The notes under the pieces are model-generated. The model ran no database searches. It was not told where the DNA came from and saw only the letters and a program-made list of their open reading frames with translations. A stretch of DNA of 14,912 nucleotides, taken from assembly GCA_035551935.1 (NCBI GenBank), contig DASZMJ010000271.1:1-14912 (forward strand). The letters run 5' to 3'. The translations under genes were made by a program, and so were the position numbers. Below are positions 1-7,038 of the stretch, in pieces; the first letter of the stretch is position 1, and every line of letters begins with the position of its first letter. The stretch comes from DASZMJ01 sp035551935 (GTDB taxonomy: Bacteria > Planctomycetota > Planctomycetia > Isosphaerales > Isosphaeraceae).

Positions 1-15
1 GGTGTGCGGCCCGAC

Positions 16-34
16 CACGCCCTGGCAGGGCGTG
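16..34. terminator. Small hairpin near left edge
   Basis: CACGCCC (16-22) and GGGCGTG (28-34) form a perfect 7-bp stem around a 5-nt loop. No T-run follows on either strand. It could be the 3' end signal of a gene lying off the left edge. The role is inferred from stem strength and position only. Confidence 0.25.
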
Positions 35-92
35 CCAACCACCGCGCCTGGATTTGGGCCCTCGCCGCCATCCGGTTTCGTTCCCAACGCCG

Positions 93-109
93 GTCGGCCA
101 TCGGCCGAC
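93..109. terminator. Second small hairpin before the repeat array
   Basis: GTCGGCC (93-99) and GGCCGAC (103-109) form a perfect 7-bp stem with a 3-nt loop, just before the first repeat unit. It may be a terminator or the array boundary. There is no T-tract. In GC-rich DNA such short stems also occur by chance. Confidence 0.2.
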
Positions 110-117
110 GTCCGTCG

Positions 118-910
118 CGAAACAAAGCCACTTCGCCGTCGAAGACGCGACGACGGGGGCGCGAGCGACGTCGGCATCGCGGCGCCAGACGAACCCAAGA
201 CGGGGGCGTGCGCGGAGAAAACGAACCCAATTCCGGGCCCCGCGCCGTCGAAACAAACCCACTTCGGGGGCCCGGGCGCCAAAACGAACCCAAACTTGGA
301 GATGTTGGGGCATCTGGAAGGAAAATGGGGGTTGGATCGAGGGGGTTGGGTGCTGGCAGGCCGCGGCGCGGAACGAACCCACTTCGGACCCAGACCCCGG
401 CGCGCCGAACGAACCCACCGGCCCGGCGCGGGACGGACCGAAAGGGCCCCGACCCCTGGCCCGCGACCCCCGGCCCCTCGCCGTTCGGAACGAACCGAAC
501 GGGGCACTGGGTGGACTGGGAGATCCGTGCGGGCACCAGGCCCCGATTCGGAACGAACCGAACGGCGTGCCGGGGGATCTGGGCAGGTTCTGCCGAGGCA
601 TCGAGGCGGCGCGGAACGAACCGAAGATCGAGGGCTCGGCGCCGAAAACGAACCCAACCCGGGCCGCGACGCCGCCAATACGAGCCCGATCCCGGGAGGG
701 GCACAGGGGTCGAGGGCCAGGGGTCGGGGAGGCGAGACGGGGCGGCGATCGAGGCGGAGCCAGGTCGCCACGCGGAACGAACCGAACGGGGCAATGGAGA
801 CGCTGGGCAACCTGTGCCGGCGACAGGCCCCGGCGCGGAACGAACCGAAGATCCCCGGTCACCGGCACCCGGCTCCCGCCCCCGGCCGATTCGGGACGAA
901 CCGAACGGGG
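118..910 (+). repeat. GAACGAACC repeat array 1 (about 16 units)
   Basis: About 16 degenerate direct repeats share the core (G/A)AAC(G/A)AACC(C/G)A. Taking the C of CGAACC or CAAACC as anchor, the units sit at 123, 190, 222, 254, 285, 374, 410, 434 (poor), 491, 554, 617, 649, 681 (poor), 778, 841 and 897. There are two main types. Type A (AAACAAACCCACTTCGG or AAAACGAACCCAA) dominates the 5' half, often at 31-32 bp spacing. Type B (GGAACGAACCGAACGGGGC) dominates the 3' half at exact 63-bp spacing (491/554/617 and 778/841). All three forward frames stay open across it, but only because the DNA is GC-rich and the periods are mostly near multiples of three; no domain or start site is visible, so I treat it as non-coding. 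Nothing else was found in 1-1018 apart from two hairpins and a promoter. The function is unknown. Confidence 0.85.
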
Positions 911-913
911 GCC

Positions 914-942
914 TTGGAGCGTGGGGGAAATCGTGGGATAAT
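914..942 (+). promoter_or_regulatory. Candidate promoter of the FHA-GAF-phosphatase gene
   Basis: TTGGAG (914-919) is separated by 17 bp from GATAAT (937-942), which is preceded by TGG, an extended -10 signature. The -10 matches the sigma-70 consensus at five of six bases and the -35 at three of six. Transcription would start near 949, about 70 nt before the chosen ATG. The -35 falls inside the CCTTGGAG tail that B-type repeat units normally carry, so the last repeat runs into the promoter. Confidence 0.4.
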
Positions 943-1018
943 GGGGTGGGCCGACCCTCACCGGCGGCCCGGTGTGGACAGAGAACGTCAATCGGCGGCC
1001 GACGGGGGCCCCTCGGCG

Positions 1019-2668
1019 ATGGCGTCGCAACGCAGCGTCACCCCGTCGCTCCTGATGCTCGACGGCGAGACCCCTGGCCGCGTCTTCGAGCTCGACCGCG
1101 ACGTCACCATCATCGGCCGCGAGCCCGACTGCCAGATCACCCTGGCCTCGGAGACCGTCTCGCGACGCCATGCGCGGGTGGTCCGGGCCGGCGACGGCTT
1201 CCAGATCGAGGACCTGGAGAGCCGCAACGGCACCCAGGTCGACGGCCGGACGATCCCCAGGCTCCGGCCGACCAAGCTGGCCGACGGCGCCCGGATCCAG
1301 ATCTGCCGGTTCACGTTCGTCTTCGACTCGCAGATCGTGCGGCTCCGCGAGGAGGAGGAGGGTTCCTCGACGATCCTCGGCATCCTCGACGCCGCCCGCG
1401 CCGCGGCCCAGCCGGCGGCGGCCGACGCCGAGCAGAAGCTCCGGGTGCTGCTGGAGATCGGCCGCGAGCTGAGCCGGTCGTTCCAGATCAAGGAGATGCT
1501 CGAGCGGGTCCTCGGCTCGATCTTCCAGGTCTTCCCGCAGGCCGACCGCGGCTTCGCCCTGCTGCGGGAGGAGGACGGCGGCGAGCTGGTGCCGCAGGCG
1601 GTCCGGTATCGCAAGGCGCCGGCCGGCCCATTGACGGCCAGCCGGACGATCACCGACCTGGTGATGGCCGAGGGCAAGGCGATCCTCAGCACCAACGTCG
1701 CCACGGACCAGCGGTTCCAGCAGGTCCAGAGCCTCGCCGGGGCGTCGGTGCGGACGATGCTCTGCGCGCCGTTACTGGACCGCGACCGCCGGCCGATCGG
1801 CCTGCTCCAGGTCGACACCTCCGACCCCAGGTCGCCGTTCACGCAGGGCGACCTCGACCTGCTCGTGGCCGTCGCCGGCCAGGTCGGCGTGGCCGTCGAG
1901 AACGTCCGCCTCTACCGCGGCCTGCTCCGCCGCGAGCAGTTCGAGCAGGGGGCGCGCGACGCGCGGCAGGTCCTCAAGGCCCTCCTGCCCGAGCGCCGGC
2001 CCGAGGTCCCCGGCTACGAGTTCTGGGACGACTACGAGCCGGCGCTCTACATCGGCGGCGACTACTTCGACTACGTCCCGACCGCCCAGGACCGCTGGGC
2101 CGTGGCCCTGGGCGACGTCGCCGGCAAGGGGATGCCCGCGGCCTTGCTCATGGCCAAGCTCTCGGCCGAGTTCCGCCTCTTCGTCGCGCAGGACCCCGAC
2201 CCGACGGCCGTCGTCGGCCGCCTGAACCGCCAGCTCGCCGACGCCAACCTGCCCGACCGCTTCGTGACCTTCCTGCTGGTGGTCCTCGACGTGCGGTCGC
2301 ACACGCTGACCGTGGTCAACGCCGGCCACTGGCCCCCCATGATCCGCCGCGCCGACGGCCGGATCGACGAGGTCGGCTTCGCCGAGTCGGGCACCCCGCT
2401 GGCGGTCGACCGCGACTATCCCTACGAGGCCACGACCGTCCTCCTCGGCCCCGGCGACGTGGCCATCCTCTACACCGACGGCGTCACCGAGGCGATGGAC
2501 GTCGCGGAGAGCTGCCTCGGCCTCGCGCGGCTCCGCGACGCGGCCCTCTCCGCCCCCCCCCGCGTCACCGCCGTCGGCGAGGCCATCGTCCAGGCCGTCC
2601 ACCGCCACTCCGCCGGCCGCCCCCCCAGCGACGACGTCACCCTCGTCTGCCTCGGGCGGACGCTTTGA
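1019..2668 (+). CDS. FHA-GAF-PP2C (RsbU/SpoIIE-type) serine/threonine phosphatase
   Basis: A 549-residue cytoplasmic signalling protein with three domains. The FHA domain (about 20-108) carries GRE at 33-35, SRRH at 48-51 and NGT at 70-72, the usual phosphothreonine-binding loops. The GAF domain (about 138-303) is a ligand- or redox-sensing module. The SpoIIE/RsbU PP2C domain (about 331-549) has the metal-binding motifs GGDYFD (346-351), GDVAGKGMPAA (365-375), YTDGVTEA (485-492) and SDD near 538, so catalysis looks intact. Such proteins usually dephosphorylate anti-sigma-factor antagonists in partner-switching pathways; no such partner lies nearby, so the target is unknown. The frame is open far upstream through the repeat array. 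I chose the ATG at 1019 because it lies just before the FHA fold and after a candidate promoter; in-frame GTG 974 and ATG 941 are alternatives. The protein has no membrane segment. Confidence 0.93.
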   Translation: MASQRSVTPSLLMLDGETPGRVFELDRDVTIIGREPDCQITLASETVSRRHARVVRAGDGFQIEDLESRNGTQVDGRTIPRLRPTKLADGARIQICRFTFVFDSQIVRLREEEEGSSTILGILDAARAAAQPAAADAEQKLRVLLEIGRELSRSFQIKEMLERVLGSIFQVFPQADRGFALLREEDGGELVPQAVRYRKAPAGPLTASRTITDLVMAEGKAILSTNVATDQRFQQVQSLAGASVRTMLCAPLLDRDRRPIGLLQVDTSDPRSPFTQGDLDLLVAVAGQVGVAVENVRLYRGLLRREQFEQGARDARQVLKALLPERRPEVPGYEFWDDYEPALYIGGDYFDYVPTAQDRWAVALGDVAGKGMPAALLMAKLSAEFRLFVAQDPDPTAVVGRLNRQLADANLPDRFVTFLLVVLDVRSHTLTVVNAGHWPPMIRRADGRIDEVGFAESGTPLAVDRDYPYEATTVLLGPGDVAILYTDGVTEAMDVAESCLGLARLRDAALSAPPRVTAVGEAIVQAVHRHSAGRPPSDDVTLVCLGRTL

Positions 2669-2671
2669 GGC

Positions 2672-2731
2672 GCGACGGCGTACCGTCGCCAATCCTGAGG
2701 ATCGTCCCGTGGTCGCGTCCCCACGGCGATC
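2672..2731. terminator. Two hairpins between convergent genes, likely bidirectional terminator
   Basis: The 125-bp spacer between two convergent stop codons holds two stem-loops. The first is GCGACGG/CCGTCGC (2672-2678 and 2683-2689) with a 4-nt loop. The second is GATCG-tc-CCGTGG paired with CCACGG-CGATC (2700-2712 and 2721-2731). Neither has a clear T-run. Position and pairing suggest transcript ends for both strands. Confidence 0.5.
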
Positions 2732-2793
2732 CAGATCATCAGGCTGCGCACGCGGAACCGTGGCCGTGCCATGCCGCCCCCTCGATCGCCCTT

Positions 2794-3654
2794 TCAGTCG
2801 AGCAGTCCCTTCGCCACGATCGCCTGGGCGAGCCGGGTGCCGAGGGCGTCGAACTCGTCGGGGGAGGAGGGGACGTCGCCGAAAGGCGGGTCGCCGGCGG
2901 GGGAGTTGGGCCAGGGGCGGACGCGCTGGTCGACGAGGTCGAAGACGGCGTAGACGACGCGGGGCGATTCGGGGCCGGAGGGGACCTCGCGGCGGACGTC
3001 GAAGGCGGTCAGGGCGGCGTTGAGGTAGACCGCCGCCTCGATGAGCGCCGCGCGGTAGCCGGGGGCGCGGGCGACCTCGGCCCCGCAGACGCGCTCCAGC
3101 GCGTGGGCCGCGCCGCGGACGGCGAGCTGGATGCGGTCCAGGAGCGACCGGACGGCGTGCGTCAGCGCGATCTCGCCGTAGTCCCGCGGCGCCAGGTAAG
3201 AGTCGACCGCCGCGGTCACGGCGCCGCAGCCGCTGTGGCCGAGCACGAACAAGAGCTTCATGCTGCCGCCGAGGCGGCCGACGGCGTAGTCGATGCTCCC
3301 GAGGCACTCGACCCCCAGCACGTTGCCGGCGACGCGGATGACGAACAGGCTGTTCGGCGGCTGGTCGAAGATCCGCTCGATCGGCAGGCGGGCGTCGGAG
3401 CACCCCAGCGCCAGCGCGAACGGCACCTGCGCCGGCGCCTCGCCCGAGGCCGCCGGCAGGCCCAGCGCCAGCGGGTCCGACGGGATGACCAGCGGCCCGG
3501 CCGTCGCGCCGCCGAGGACCTCGCGCTGGATCAGGGCGACGAACCGCGCGTACCGCTCGTGCCCCCGCCGCAGGGTCTCGATCGCCGCGTCCGCGTCCAG
3601 GTTCGCGGGGCTGTCGAGCGGGGAATAGGGGTCGTATCGATAGATCAGATCCAT
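2794..3654 (-). CDS. Beta-class carbonic anhydrase-like protein
   Basis: A 286-residue protein with the zinc-binding signature of beta-carbonic anhydrases: C85-x-D87-x-R89 within GCSDAR, and H140-x-x-C143 within HSGCGAV. Known members interconvert CO2 and bicarbonate in the cytoplasm; all the metal ligands and the catalytic Asp-Arg dyad are present, so activity is expected. It is longer than a typical ~200-220 residue enzyme, with N- and C-terminal extensions. Residues 18-80 include a Pro/Ala-rich insert before the first motif. The start is well supported: TGAGGG, which overlaps the stop of the upstream HdeD-like gene, lies 4 nt before the ATG, so the two are probably translationally coupled with a 7-bp gap. 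It is the last gene of a leftward three-gene operon. A family relative with altered substrate cannot be excluded. Confidence 0.9.
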   Translation of the reverse strand: MDLIYRYDPYSPLDSPANLDADAAIETLRRGHERYARFVALIQREVLGGATAGPLVIPSDPLALGLPAASGEAPAQVPFALALGCSDARLPIERIFDQPPNSLFVIRVAGNVLGVECLGSIDYAVGRLGGSMKLLFVLGHSGCGAVTAAVDSYLAPRDYGEIALTHAVRSLLDRIQLAVRGAAHALERVCGAEVARAPGYRAALIEAAVYLNAALTAFDVRREVPSGPESPRVVYAVFDLVDQRVRPWPNSPAGDPPFGDVPSSPDEFDALGTRLAQAIVAKGLLD

Positions 3655-3661
3655 GAAACCC

Positions 3662-4252
3662 TCAAGGACCGGAGACGCCCTTCGGCAGCCGGCGCACCGC
3701 CAGGGCCAGCAACACCCAGGCCCACCCCTGGAACAACAGGTCGATGCCGAGGAACGTGCCGATGACCCAGAGGGCCGACTCAGGCAGGTCGGCGTAGATC
3801 AGGAGGCCAAGGACGACCGACAGCGCGCCGCCGAAGGCCGACCAGCCCCACTGCGCATAGCGCAGCCACATCGCCGAGACGATGCGCAAGGTCCCGCCGA
3901 CCAGCAGGTACGCGGCGATCAGGAGCGTCAGGGCGAGGCTCATCTTGGCCGGGTGCCTCAGGGCCATCAGCCCGACGACCACCGCCAGGACCCCCGCCAG
4001 GGCCGCCCAGACCACCCCGCTCCAGCGCCGGGCCCAGACGGCGCCGACGAGCTGCGCGATCCCGCCGACGATCAGCAGGATGCCGAACATCAGCACCACG
4101 CCGGCCGTCGCCACCCATGGCACGGCGATGGCGATCATCCCCAGGACGATCAGCAGCACCCCCAGCGCGAGGTACCAGCCCCACTCGCGGTGCAGCGCCT
4201 CGAGCTCGGCGCGGAGCGCGCCCCCAAGGCCGCGTTCGATCCCGATGCCCAT
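3662..4252 (-). CDS. HdeD/DUF308 family six-helix membrane protein
   Basis: A 196-residue inner-membrane protein with six hydrophobic helices at roughly 25-45, 48-70, 79-98, 104-126, 134-153 and 158-185, arranged as three similar hairpins. The short loops, Gly-rich helices and total length fit the HdeD (DUF308) family. HdeD in Escherichia coli is an acid-resistance membrane protein of unknown mechanism. GAGGTGG lies shortly upstream of the ATG and supports this start. The stop codon overlaps the ribosome-binding site of the carbonic anhydrase gene, so the two are likely made together. That pairing suggests a joint role in pH or CO2/bicarbonate balance, which is inference. No signal peptide or soluble domain is visible. 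Confidence 0.85.
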   Translation of the reverse strand: MGIGIERGLGGALRAELEALHREWGWYLALGVLLIVLGMIAIAVPWVATAGVVLMFGILLIVGGIAQLVGAVWARRWSGVVWAALAGVLAVVVGLMALRHPAKMSLALTLLIAAYLLVGGTLRIVSAMWLRYAQWGWSAFGGALSVVLGLLIYADLPESALWVIGTFLGIDLLFQGWAWVLLALAVRRLPKGVSGP

Positions 4253-4294
4253 GATCCACCTCGCCTTTCTTCTCGGAGAGCTTCCGGGCGGCGA

Positions 4295-5032
4295 TCACTT
4301 CTCGGCTTTGGTGTGACTGGCGGGGGCGGGTTGATCGGGCGGCACCGGGCGTGTATCCTCGGAGAAGACGCGGGCCGAGACCCGCCAGGGGCCGGGTCGG
4401 ACACCTCCGACCGGGTGGGCCCCGCGGTGCCAGGTCGTGCCGCCGCGGGGTCCTTCCCCCTCCCCTTTGCCTTTGCTTTTGCCGGCGAGTTGATCCCGGC
4501 CGTGCTGGCCGGGGTCCCCGGGCCGCTTGCGACGGAGGACCAGTCGCACCGGCGGGGGCTCGGGGTCGCGGAGGTCGCGCGACTGGCCGGTCTTCTCGCT
4601 CAGCCAGGAGGGCTCCGAGGGCTCGTAATCGTCGGCCTCGACGGCGAGATAGGCCTGGGGATAGACGACCACGCCCCGGCTGTGGAAGAGGCCCTCGTAG
4701 GTGACGGCACGGCAGTTCAGTTGCAGCCCGGTCCGGCCGTCGCGCCCGGTGGTGCCGACGACCTCCTCGACCGAATCCGGCATCCAGAGCGCCGGCCAGT
4801 AGACGCGGACCCGGGCCCCGGCGACCGGGCCGCCGGTCTCGGCGTCGAGCACCGCGACGGTCAGCCGCGTGCGGCGGTGGCCGACGCTCGGCCGCTCGTT
4901 GCGACGGTCGATCGCCAGCGCCATCGGCACCGAGGCGGCCACCAGCAGCGCGACCGTCCAGACCGCCCTCCAGACCCGCCCCCAGGACCGGCCGCGCGGC
5001 GGCCGATCGACCGGACCGCTTGCGTCCTTCAC
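4295..5032 (-). CDS. Membrane-anchored protein with carboxypeptidase-regulatory-like domain
   Basis: A 245-residue protein with a short basic N-terminus, one hydrophobic segment at about 23-41, and an exported part. Residues about 56-167 begin with LTVAVLDAETGGPVAGARV, the pattern of carboxypeptidase-regulatory-like or Cna-B-like beta-sandwich domains, which often serve in binding or surface structure. From about 175 on it is Lys/Gly/Pro-rich and probably disordered. The open frame runs upstream into the divergent galactokinase gene, but the GTG at 5032 is preceded by GGGGAGGTG at good spacing and gives a sensible N-terminal anchor, so I chose it. It is the first gene of a probable operon with the HdeD-like gene, 42 bp downstream, and the carbonic anhydrase. 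No enzyme motif was found. The exact function is unknown. Confidence 0.7.
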   Translation of the reverse strand: MKDASGPVDRPPRGRSWGRVWRAVWTVALLVAASVPMALAIDRRNERPSVGHRRTRLTVAVLDAETGGPVAGARVRVYWPALWMPDSVEEVVGTTGRDGRTGLQLNCRAVTYEGLFHSRGVVVYPQAYLAVEADDYEPSEPSWLSEKTGQSRDLRDPEPPPVRLVLRRKRPGDPGQHGRDQLAGKSKGKGEGEGPRGGTTWHRGAHPVGGVRPGPWRVSARVFSEDTRPVPPDQPAPASHTKAEK

Positions 5033-5070
5033 GGTCGCACCTCCCCGTAGCGTCGCCCCGGACCGCCCGG

Positions 5071-5076
5071 ATTGTA
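5071..5076 (-). promoter_or_regulatory. Candidate -10 element for the HdeD/carbonic anhydrase operon
   Basis: TACAAT on the minus strand matches the -10 consensus at five of six bases. It lies about 39 nt upstream of the GTG at 5032, leaving a leader of about 30 nt that contains the strong Shine-Dalgarno. The -35 region (TTCGCG at 17-bp spacing) is poor. Confidence 0.35.
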
Positions 5077-5142
5077 TCGCGTCCCGTCCCCCGCGCGAAC
5101 CTGTGAGCGACGTGGTTCGGCCCCGCGGCCGGGCGGCGGCCG

Positions 5143-5171
5143 TTGAGCCGGGGGCCGGGTTCTGGTAACGA
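5143..5171 (+). promoter_or_regulatory. Weak candidate promoter for the galactokinase gene
   Basis: TTGAGC (5143-5148, four of six matches) is followed after 17 bp by TAACGA (5166-5171), preceded by TGG as in extended -10 promoters. The -10 hexamer itself is poor. It sits in the 187-bp divergent spacer, about 50 bp before the chosen start. Confidence 0.2.
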
Positions 5172-5219
5172 TGGGGACCGGGGCCGGCGGACGGCGGGGA
5201 CCCGGGGAGGGTGTGCCAG

Positions 5220-6437
5220 GTGACCGTGACGCTCGAAGAGGCCGCGCGGGCGGCGTTCCGATCGGCCTTCGACGGCGAGCCGACGATCCTCGCCGAGGCA
5301 CCCGGCCGCGTCGAGCTGCTGGGCAACCACACCGACCACAACGACGGCCTCGTCCTCGCCGCGGCCATCGACCTTTCGACCGTCGTCGTCGGCCGGCCGA
5401 GGCCGGGGCCGGTGGCCCGGGTCTGGTCGGCGATCAAGGGCGCGGGGGATTCGTTCGACGTCGGGGACATCGGTCGGCAGCCGCCGAAGGACTGGCGGAA
5501 CTACCATCGCGGGGTCTGCTGGGCCCTGGCCGGCGCCGCCGGGCCGCTCGTCGAGGGCTTCGACGCGGCGATCGTCGGCGACGTCCCCCTGGGCGGCGGC
5601 CTGTCGAGCTCGGCGAGCCTCCAGGGGGCCATGGCCCTCTTCCTGCTCCACGCCGGCCTGCTCTCGCGGAGCGAGGAGACCGGCCTGGACGACCTCGACG
5701 ACCGGGCGCGGTTGGCGCTGGCGCGGCTGCTGCGGCGGTCGGAGAACGAGTTCGTCGGGGTCCAGTCCGGCCCGCTCGACCAGTTCACCTCCCTCTTCGG
5801 CCGTCGCGATCACGCCCTGACGCTCGACTGCCGCAGCTTCGAGTACGAGCGCCTCCCGCTCGGCGACCCGCCCCCCGCCGTCGTCGTCTGCGACACGAAG
5901 GACCCGCACGAGCTCGCCGACGGCATGTATAACCGCCGCCGCGCCGAGTGCGAGCGCGCCGTGGCGTACTTCCGGCGGCAACGCGGCGCCGACCGCGTCT
6001 CCTCGCTCCGCGACGTCACGCTCGACGACCTGGACGCCGCCCGCGACGCCCTCGACCCCGTCGCCTTCCGCCGCGCCCGGCACGTCCTGACCGAGAACGC
6101 CCGCGTCGCCGCCGGCGCCGCGGCCCTCCGCGACGGCGACGTCGCGGCGTTCGGCGCCCTGATGTCGGCCTCGCACGCCTCCAGCCGCGACGACTTCGAG
6201 AACAGCTCCCCCGCCCTCGAGGCCCTGATCGCCGCGGCCGGGTCCAGCCCCGGCTTCCTCGGCGGCAAGCTCACCGGCGCCGGCTGGGCCGGCTGCACCG
6301 TCAACCTCGTCGCCCCCGGCCATGCCGACGCCTTCAAGGCCTCCGTCCGCGACCGCTACCGCTCCGCCACCGGCACCGACCCCGACATCCACGTCTGCCA
6401 CGCCGCCCAGGGCGCGCACGGCCGGGCGTTGCGGTGA
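5220..6437 (+). CDS. galK: Galactokinase-family GHMP kinase
   Basis: A 405-residue cytoplasmic sugar kinase of the GHMP superfamily. It shows GRVELLGNHTDHNDG (29-43), the galactokinase signature; PLGGGLSSSAS (123-133), the ATP-binding GHMP loop; the catalytic-Asp region GPLDQF with Asp at 187; and GGKLTGAGWAGC (348-359), the third motif. The family phosphorylates galactose, or N-acetylgalactosamine in some members, at C1. The signature has GNHTDH where the classical enzyme has GEHTDY, a variant I also associate with some other bacterial GalK proteins. The start is GTG 5220: GGGGAGG ends about 9 nt before it, whereas GTG 5211 would abut the Shine-Dalgarno directly. No other Leloir-pathway gene is in the window, so the physiological substrate is unproven. 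It is transcribed alone, divergently from the carbonic anhydrase operon. Confidence 0.9.
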   Translation: MTVTLEEAARAAFRSAFDGEPTILAEAPGRVELLGNHTDHNDGLVLAAAIDLSTVVVGRPRPGPVARVWSAIKGAGDSFDVGDIGRQPPKDWRNYHRGVCWALAGAAGPLVEGFDAAIVGDVPLGGGLSSSASLQGAMALFLLHAGLLSRSEETGLDDLDDRARLALARLLRRSENEFVGVQSGPLDQFTSLFGRRDHALTLDCRSFEYERLPLGDPPPAVVVCDTKDPHELADGMYNRRRAECERAVAYFRRQRGADRVSSLRDVTLDDLDAARDALDPVAFRRARHVLTENARVAAGAAALRDGDVAAFGALMSASHASSRDDFENSSPALEALIAAAGSSPGFLGGKLTGAGWAGCTVNLVAPGHADAFKASVRDRYRSATGTDPDIHVCHAAQGAHGRALR

Positions 6438-6445
6438 ATCGCTCC

Positions 6446-6473
6446 CCGGGGTCAGGAGCCAGGGGTCGGGGAC
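6446..6473 (-). repeat. CCCCGACCCCTGG module flanking array 2
   Basis: On the minus strand this reads CCCCGACCCCTGGCTCCTGA and then CCCC. Related copies occur in array 1 at about 447-475 (CCCCGACCCCTGGCCCGCGA) and, inverted, at about 702-729 (GGGCCAGGGGTCGGGG). It follows repeat units ending in GAAG rather than GAACGGGG, so it seems to be a second building block of the arrays. Confidence 0.55.
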
Positions 6474-6824
6474 CTTCGGTTCGTTCCGCGCCGGGGCGTC
6501 GGGACGGCACAACTTGCCCGACGTGCCCAAGGCCCCGTTCGGTTCGTTCCGAATCGCGGCGTCCTGCCAGCACAGCCGCCCCACACTTCCCAAGGCCCCG
6601 TTCGGTTCGTTCCGCGCCGCGATGTCCCTCCCTCCCTGGCCCCCAGTCTTCGGTTCGTTCCGCGCGGGCACGGGGAGGCGGCAAGCTCCGCCCAACCCCT
6701 CCAAGGCCCCGTTCGGTTCGTTCCGCGCCGAGGCCATTCCGCGGTGGGTTCGTTCGGCGCGAGTGGCCCCGAAGTGGGTTTGTTTCGCGCCCGCGCGAGC
6801 CCCGAAGTGGGTTTGTTTCGCGCG
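6474..6824 (-). repeat. GAACGAACC repeat array 2 (eight units), inverted relative to array 1
   Basis: Eight units lie on the minus strand. The plus-strand GGTTCG or GGTTTG anchors start at 6478, 6541, 6604, 6652, 6715, 6747, 6777 and 6810. Read on the minus strand, two A-type units (CGAAACAAACCCACTTCGG form) come first, then one GAACGAACCCAC unit, at 30-33 bp spacing. Five B-type units follow, with three of the intervals exactly 63 bp. The A-before-B order resembles array 1. The array fills most of the 601-bp gap between the galactokinase stop and the DUF1559 stop. No gene was found in that gap; 6825-7038 holds only a weak 5-bp stem (6979-6995) and nothing else I can support. Confidence 0.85.
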
Positions 6825-7038
6825 GCGGCGTGCCGAGGTCCGAACGACGATGCGGACTGGCTCCGAGCCTTCGAGATGCCTGTCCCCCTCCGCATTCGGC
6901 CCTCGCAGGCCAATCAACGACACTTGTACGAATTGCCAAGGAACCCCTGAGTCGATGATCGTCGATTGAAGGATACACCACGAATGGCAGTCGTGTCGGC
7001 GACCAGGCCAAGGATCGGGGGGCGGGCCCGGCGCGGGG

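Noticed and set aside
118..910. CRISPR array
   Set aside because: Repeats are degenerate and not palindromic, spacing varies (about 32, 63 and others), the DNA between units is itself similar, and no cas gene is present.
2..1018. Long N-terminal extension of the phosphatase, or a separate Arg/Pro-rich protein
   Set aside because: All forward frames are open here because of high GC and repeat periods near multiples of three. The translation is repetitive and Arg/Pro-rich with no domain, and a candidate promoter lies inside it.
6979..6995. Terminator for the DUF1559 gene (CACGA/TCGTG)
   Set aside because: The stem is only 5 bp with a 7-nt loop and no T-run.
6438..7038. Proteins encoded across array 2 on either strand
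   Set aside because: Frames on both strands are open but give only repeat-derived peptides; no start signal or domain is visible.
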